The position numbers and the translations under genes are program-made. A stretch of 62,000 bases of DNA from Gnetum montanum (taxonomy: Eukaryota > Streptophyta > Gnetopsida > Gnetales > Gnetaceae), in NCBI GenBank assembly GCA_015680685.1, contig MNCI01037842.1, positions 562,585 through 624,584 on the forward strand. The letters are read 5' to 3'. Below are positions 57,201 through 62,000 of this stretch, one piece after another (within the stretch, counting starts at the first letter, position 1; each line of letters begins with the position of its first letter). The notes beneath the pieces were generated by a model. That model was given only the letters and a program-made list of their open reading frames with translations, made no database searches and was not told where the DNA came from.

Positions 57201-58780
57201 ATAGGCCTACAACTAGGAGACAACTGAGTCACATAGGCAATACATCTAGAACTTTTGAGTGCATACAATCAAATTGAGAATTTCACAAGGATACATTCCA
57301 CACACCCAAGGATAGGATTGCATTCATATATGGGAACATACATGGTATTTGGCAATGCTACCCAAGCCTAAAAGGCTATAGGAAAACTACTCAAGCCCAT
57401 CCTAGGCTAGAGGGTTTGGGCCACCAAGAGCATACCATGAAGAACCATGCTGTTCTGAGAGAAACCTATCTCTGTCATGAAGCATAAACAATCATCTATC
57501 ATTGCACCACTATCTCAAAAGATACATGATCTACCATCGCACTGAACTCATTGTGCAAGTAACATCGAACAAAAATGATTCGAGACACAAACACAACGAT
57601 CGAATAATGAAACACACCAACTGAGTATCCACCATCCTTCCATAGTGGGACCTCATTGCATTGGCCGCTCCTAGGCCATCAGTATCTGGCATGGCCAAGG
57701 ATACCATTTCATGCCATTTGCTAGCCCAATATCTATAGGGTCTAGGATAGATCACCATCCTCTATTAGTGCTCTCCCAACACTGAGAGGCAAACAAATCA
57801 TGATGTACCTACTGATCTTTCACAACCAAGGTACTGATAAATCCACAACCCAATGTTGGGATTCTGAGACCAAATAATTAGTTCATGACAGGTCTCAGGA
57901 GCACATATCTTCCCCATAGACATAGTGCTCACAGAATTAACTGAGGTCACCATTGGCTACATATTTGTACCCGTGCTACCCGCAAACATTAAGACACCAG
58001 CTCATAAATATAGAAGTTAGCAGGAACTCAGTTAGCACATCAGCCTCATACACAACCATCAAGCATGATCATATAACAAGGTCATATCGCTCTTGCACAT
58101 CATAAAAATCAAGACCTTAGCAACATGCATAGAGATCAATCATGCAAAACATTGATGGATGAATTACATCCCCACTTGAACAAACATTATCATCATGAGG
58201 CACACAAAGAGAGAGATAGCACACTCTTAGAATTTCAAGATTCATACACAAAAATCATTCCCAGCAACTAACACTGGCCTCAACTAGGACCAAAATCTCA
58301 ACACAATCATCTGAGTCATGGGCAATAGACAATCTTCATCTTAATCCAAAAATAAGGTGGAAGACCAAGGTCTATCCAGCAACAAGTCTACATCAAACCA
58401 ATTCTCGCCACAATGAGAAACATCACGAAGGATGCGTTCACAAGAAGACTCTCATCAAAAGAGGTGTGGTCTCAACAAGAACCAACAATAGGATTACCCA
58501 CACCAATAGTCTTTGAATCAGGGTGACCAAGAAATGTCACCAATCAAAATAGCGATGCCACGAGCCCAAGGGTAACATCACCAGCTTAACGAAGGAGCAC
58601 AACTCACAAAGATCAACAATAAGGGCGGAGAACATTGCCATCAGGCAACTCTTCAAAAATACATAAGGATATGAACCTAGATCACCTAGGTGTCAATCCT
58701 AAGGGACCATTAACCAAACAAGCCTAATGGAGTAACACAACCAAAGAGCACAACCATATCTCAACACAATTTCAAAAAAA
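54215..58780. other. Interior of the non-autonomous element; no gene seen
   Basis: No long ORF and no recognisable domain on either strand. Open stretches of 60-140 codons exist (for example 55133-55447 and 55483-55905 plus), but none shows conserved motifs. An interior of this length may serve only as packaged RNA. Confidence 0.55.
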
Positions 58781-58791
58781 CTCTAATACCA
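58781..58791 (-). other. Primer binding site (iMet type)
   Basis: Minus strand TGGTATTAGAG against the canonical TGGTATCAGAG: one C-to-T change. It is separated from the LTR end by two bases. Confidence 0.8.
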
Positions 58792-58793
58792 TA

Positions 58794-59325
58794 TGTAACA
58801 ACATTGCCCCGACATTTCCTGGCACCCCAAGGAATTCAAAAAGATTAATGGATCTGGGGTGGAAGACCTAGGCAATATGCCTCAAGCAAGCAAGAAACTC
58901 ACGAGTGAGTGCAAGCAAAAGCATAGCTTCTTAACGTACATGACCATGCACCTCATTGAGCATAACCAAATCCAATACAAGGACCAAGCAAACAAGCACA
59001 CACACAACCTTGTAGACCACATTGATGAGAAGGGAGATGATGCACCTACAAGGGAAGGTGCCTCACCCCCAGATCCCTCACAATCTGGTACAAAGTGTGG
59101 CCTGGCACCACACCAAAACTATCTAGTCTTGGCTGCCTACATATCTACGACTGCCATAGAATCAAGGCCATGTAGTTCTCCATGGAGAAGAGGGGAATGA
59201 AGAGGAATTAGAAGAGAGTTGCAATAGGAGGGTGACCTGTTCCTAGCTTGGTACCACCAAGCCAGGGTGGGTTTTCTAACACTTGAGAGTCATTTGAGAA
59301 CCACCACTCTAGGACATCTCTCACA
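58794..59325 (-). repeat. 5' LTR of the non-autonomous element
   Basis: 532 bp. It begins (minus) TGTGAGAGATGTCC and ends TTGTTACA. Immediately outside it, on the far side from its own interior, is a GGGGGAGGA polypurine-like block (59327-59336 region), which a normal 5' LTR would not have. Confidence 0.88.
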
Positions 59326-59336
59326 ATCCTCCCCCG

Positions 59337-60600
59337 TGCCTTTATCTGGCTAACCTGTGCAAGGGAGCCGATGAATTACCGATAATAGTTATTGATTATG
59401 AATGACTTAAAATCAGTAAAAAGTAAAAATCTGAAACTGAACCTTTTATTTATGCCCAACAAAGATTCCTTTGATGTAACAGGAATTCTTTTTTGGCAAA
59501 CACTTTTTTTCCTTTTTTGTAATCTAGTGAGTTCAATAATCAATTATGCATGTCTAGCAATTCAATTCATGGAGTAATTCAAGGTTGCTTAAAAGCTAAG
59601 TTATTTGGATTCAATTTCATCATTATGCTAGAACTAGTTATTTCAATGGTAGTGTACAAGGAAATATAAAAGACATTGCACATTGATGATGGAAAAACTG
59701 AATGTTTTTACTTTAAAGTCGGAAATGAATATATTAGAAACTATGAATATACACAGAAGTGAGGTAACCAATAAAATCTAGACCAGGGAAAATAAGAACT
59801 CCAATAACAGGGCTAACAAGGAGCATAATAAATTCTAAAGAAAACAAATTAGCTTCACACCTGGTCATTGTGTGAAACAAACTAAAAAAGGTTAGCATGT
59901 TTATCCCTACAGAAATGTTCCATGCAAAAATTGTGGTGCTGGCCTACATCTTTTAATGGCAAATCTTGAGAAAATTGCATGATAGAGGTAACATTCGAAC
60001 CTTTTCTTTGTAATAATCAAAATCATCATGCAACGGAAACATACATCAAATCCATAAATCTCAACAAGCAAACACACAATAGCTTACAATTCAATCTACA
60101 CAAGACTCAACATGAGAATCAATACATATGAAAGGATAAATAGGGCACTCTTGCCTCTCACAAACCGCCCTCACTTTGGAGTTCACACTTGCCCAACAAA
60201 TATGGCTCACATGTTAAGCACACAAGACCATACCCAAGGCAAGATTCACACTGATGGGAGACTCTTCACCTTTTCTTAAATTACACTCTCCCTCAAGTAT
60301 CTCTTATTTTCTCACTCCATGGTCGTTTTTGGTTGGTGGATAGGGGGGGAGGTGGGGGAGGCATAGACTAGAGAAAAAACCTTAAAACTGAAACCTTAAT
60401 AGAGCCCAAAGTGGCAAGATAATCCCCCAGTCACTTGCAACAAGAAAAAATTCTTATTGCACCCCTAGGACCAAAGATAAAAGCCAAAACAAGCAATTCA
60501 AAAGGGACATCTCTTAACAGAAGGTAATATTATTGGCTAAGCCTAATGCTCAACATTGAAGCTAAACATTAATAGCTATAGAACATTTCATACCATAGTC
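59337..60600. other. No gene seen
   Basis: No convincing reading frame. A G-rich purine tract (60343-60361, 'taggggggggaggtggggg'-like) could be a leftover polypurine tract, but no LTR edge follows that I can identify. Confidence 0.45.
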
Positions 60601-61150
60601 AAATTCAATGTATTTTTTTTGATATCAAGCATCTAGATGACATTTCCAAATAAAGAAAATAATCTCAAATAAGAGGACTTTCTAGGCCATTCAAAGGTGT
60701 CACTTAACATAGTCATCTTTGAAGATACATAGAGGGAAACCAATAGATTGGTTAGGAATAAAAATCTATAGAGATAGACACCACTTCCAAATTTGTTGAG
60801 AGAACAAGCATTCCCAAAAAAATGTACAAAAGAGTCATTGGCTTGACAAATGGTGCATTTAGGAAAATCAAATCCTAAGAAGTGAAGCCTATGTCCAATG
60901 GGAAGACCTTGATGAATTAGGACCAGAAAAGGAAACAATGCTTAGGTTGGGCCTTGGAAGTCCAAACACGATGAAAAATAGCTTTCCAATGGTGATCCTC
61001 AAGATGCAAACTCCATCTTATATTTAAAGTTGAAAGTTGGAATTCTTGCGCATGAAACCAAGATTTGGCTGTAGAAAGGTGCAAAGAACACAAAGGAGAA
61101 CTATCAAACCAAAACTATCAATCTATAGCTCACATGAATGACTCTTGGGC
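60600..61150 (-). pseudogene. Fragment of a LINE reverse transcriptase C-terminus (zf-RVT type)
   Basis: Minus-strand 60938-60633 is open for 101 residues and contains 'VLIHQGLPIGHRLHFLGFDF' and 'FPKCTICQANDSFVHFFGNA'. This matches the plant zf-RVT layout 'FLW..L...L.T..RL...G', then C-x2-C and H-x-F-x-x-C; here the last Cys is present after 'FFGNA' (ACSLN). Upstream (61120-60940) reads 'STLNIRWSLHLEDHHWKAIF' and 'VWTSKAQPKHCFLFW', the expected preceding block with one frame change. Non-LTR elements and related host-derived genes share this domain. The core RT is not in the window. Confidence 0.7.
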
Positions 61151-62000
61151 TACAAATGATGACTTTTCAATTGGCTATCCAATTGAAGTTTCATCTTCTA
61201 AGATGACTCTTTGGTTTCTTTGTCCTTCCAAGATGTCTTTATAGCTTCCTTTCATATGCCCATTTGAATTCCTAAATGTTTTACATTAGCCTTGAAATTG
61301 CCTATACTTGTTATCTATACAAAGCATTTAAGAAAATTTTTTAGAATTCAAAGAACTTGTAGGTAAGATGTCCATGGATATGTCAAAGATATTTATGGAT
61401 ATATCTAGACTTCCTCAAACATCTTTGTAAATGTCTTGACCTTTTGAGAAGCATGGACAAGCTACCTCAAAAAATCTTGGATCATCAAAACACTTACAAA
61501 TTAACTCCTATTGGCAACAAAACACCCTAAACTCATTAAAGCCTACTCAAACATATCCAAACATGTATAATATATACTAAGATTCCTAAAAACACGTACA
61601 TACATTTGAAGGATGATTATTTTTTGAGTTAAGAAATGTTTTTATTCTAAAATTAGGCCCTTTCATATGATTGGTAGTTAGCCTCTTGCATAAAACCAAA
61701 ATAATTTGCTTATTATAGTTTAAGAAGAATCTTATAATCAAAGATACACTAAATCAATAATGTCTTATGAGTCTATTTATTTACATAGAATCCTTTAGAG
61801 TTCTACTTATGTTGGTTTTGGGATTAAATTATTGATCATTGCATATACCTTTTGTAGAGGATGTTCAAACTAAAATAATTTGAATAGAGGTATCCTCAAG
61901 ACATATAGCTAGTTATTAAGATATGTTAGAAGAGTTAATATAATAATGCCTCAAGTATAACTTGAACTAGTTACCTATTCCCTAATAAAATAATGAGCTA
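61151..62000. other. No gene seen; AT-rich end of window
   Basis: No ORF or repeat that I can identify. It may include the upstream part of the LINE remnant in a form too decayed to read. Confidence 0.45.

Larger units (their letters stand above)
53633..59325 (-). mobile_element. Minus-strand LTR element without recognisable gag-pol
   Basis: LTRs at 53633-54214 and 58794-59325 are direct repeats with long near-identical stretches. The minus-strand PBS TGGTATTAGAG (58791-58781) matches the initiator-Met type, two bases inside the right LTR. A polypurine tract (GTGGGGGAGGAA, minus strand) adjoins the left LTR. The 4.58 kb interior gives only short open stretches on either strand and no RT, INT or gag that I can see. 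It is best described as a large non-autonomous (LARD-like) element. Its composition is richer in G and C than the rest of the window, so it is probably one of the younger insertions. Confidence 0.8.

Noticed and set aside
58859-59200. 113-codon open stretch on the plus strand in the right LTR
   Set aside because: It lies in an LTR, opposite to the element's direction, and the near-identical left LTR does not keep it open. No domain is visible.

Overview
The window looks like intergenic DNA from a large, repeat-rich land-plant nuclear genome. It is AT-rich and I find no host gene that I can defend. It is filled with nested, mostly very old LTR retrotransposons of the Ty3/gypsy and Ty1/copia types, with one LINE fragment. 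Coding remnants carry many TAG and TGA stops where related copies have CAG, CGA or TGG, and CpG is scarce over most of the window, as expected for long-methylated plant repeats. I cannot name the species.

Layout. 1-2320: 3' part of an LTR (family A) and its decayed gag, with CpG still frequent in the first ~0.9 kb. 2990-7250: poorly resolved element with a minus-strand coiled-coil ORF. 8252-27321: a composite minus-strand Ty3/gypsy element of the Tat type (family B), with 3' LTR 8252-10123, post-pol region, INT/RNase H/RT 11965-15430, PR and gag 20768-24550, PBS, and 5' LTR 24966-27321. Its pol is split by 15431-20767, which holds duplicated promoters, arrays of short palindromes, a plus-strand ORF with an apparent intron, and a solo family B LTR (19248-20762) with a 5-bp target duplication. 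A one-base N at 27004 lies between two identical 46-bp segments and is probably an assembly join. 28490-32530: a plus-strand element with one long unrecognised coiled-coil ORF and a family A type 3' LTR. 32540-35480: 5' LTR, PBS and gag of a plus-strand gypsy element (family E). 35600-40500: a very long broken minus-strand ORF of unknown family. 41000-44880: LTR, PBS, leader tandem repeats and gag of a plus-strand family B copy. 44986-53632: a minus-strand family E copy (PR, gag, leader, LTR remnant), interrupted by a complete copia element (47570-52762, TSD AATAT). 53633-59325: a minus-strand LTR element with iMet-type PBS and no recognisable gag-pol. 60600-61150: fragment of a LINE reverse transcriptase C-terminus. 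The remainder shows nothing I can name.

How the parts relate. Families B and E share a conserved block just inside the 5' LTR (consensus TGGCGCTAGAAGGAGGG), visible at four junctions. The most unusual material is inside 15431-19242: a separate plus-strand transcription unit, antisense to the host element, with its own duplicated TATA promoter and flanked by arrays of 14-bp palindromes (GGYC-N6-GRCC) whose arms change in a compensatory way between arrays. Family B LTRs also carry many hairpins made of a GCTACGCTATG vocabulary upstream of their TATA box. These are the best candidates for undescribed biology here, although everything in the window is damaged and probably inactive.
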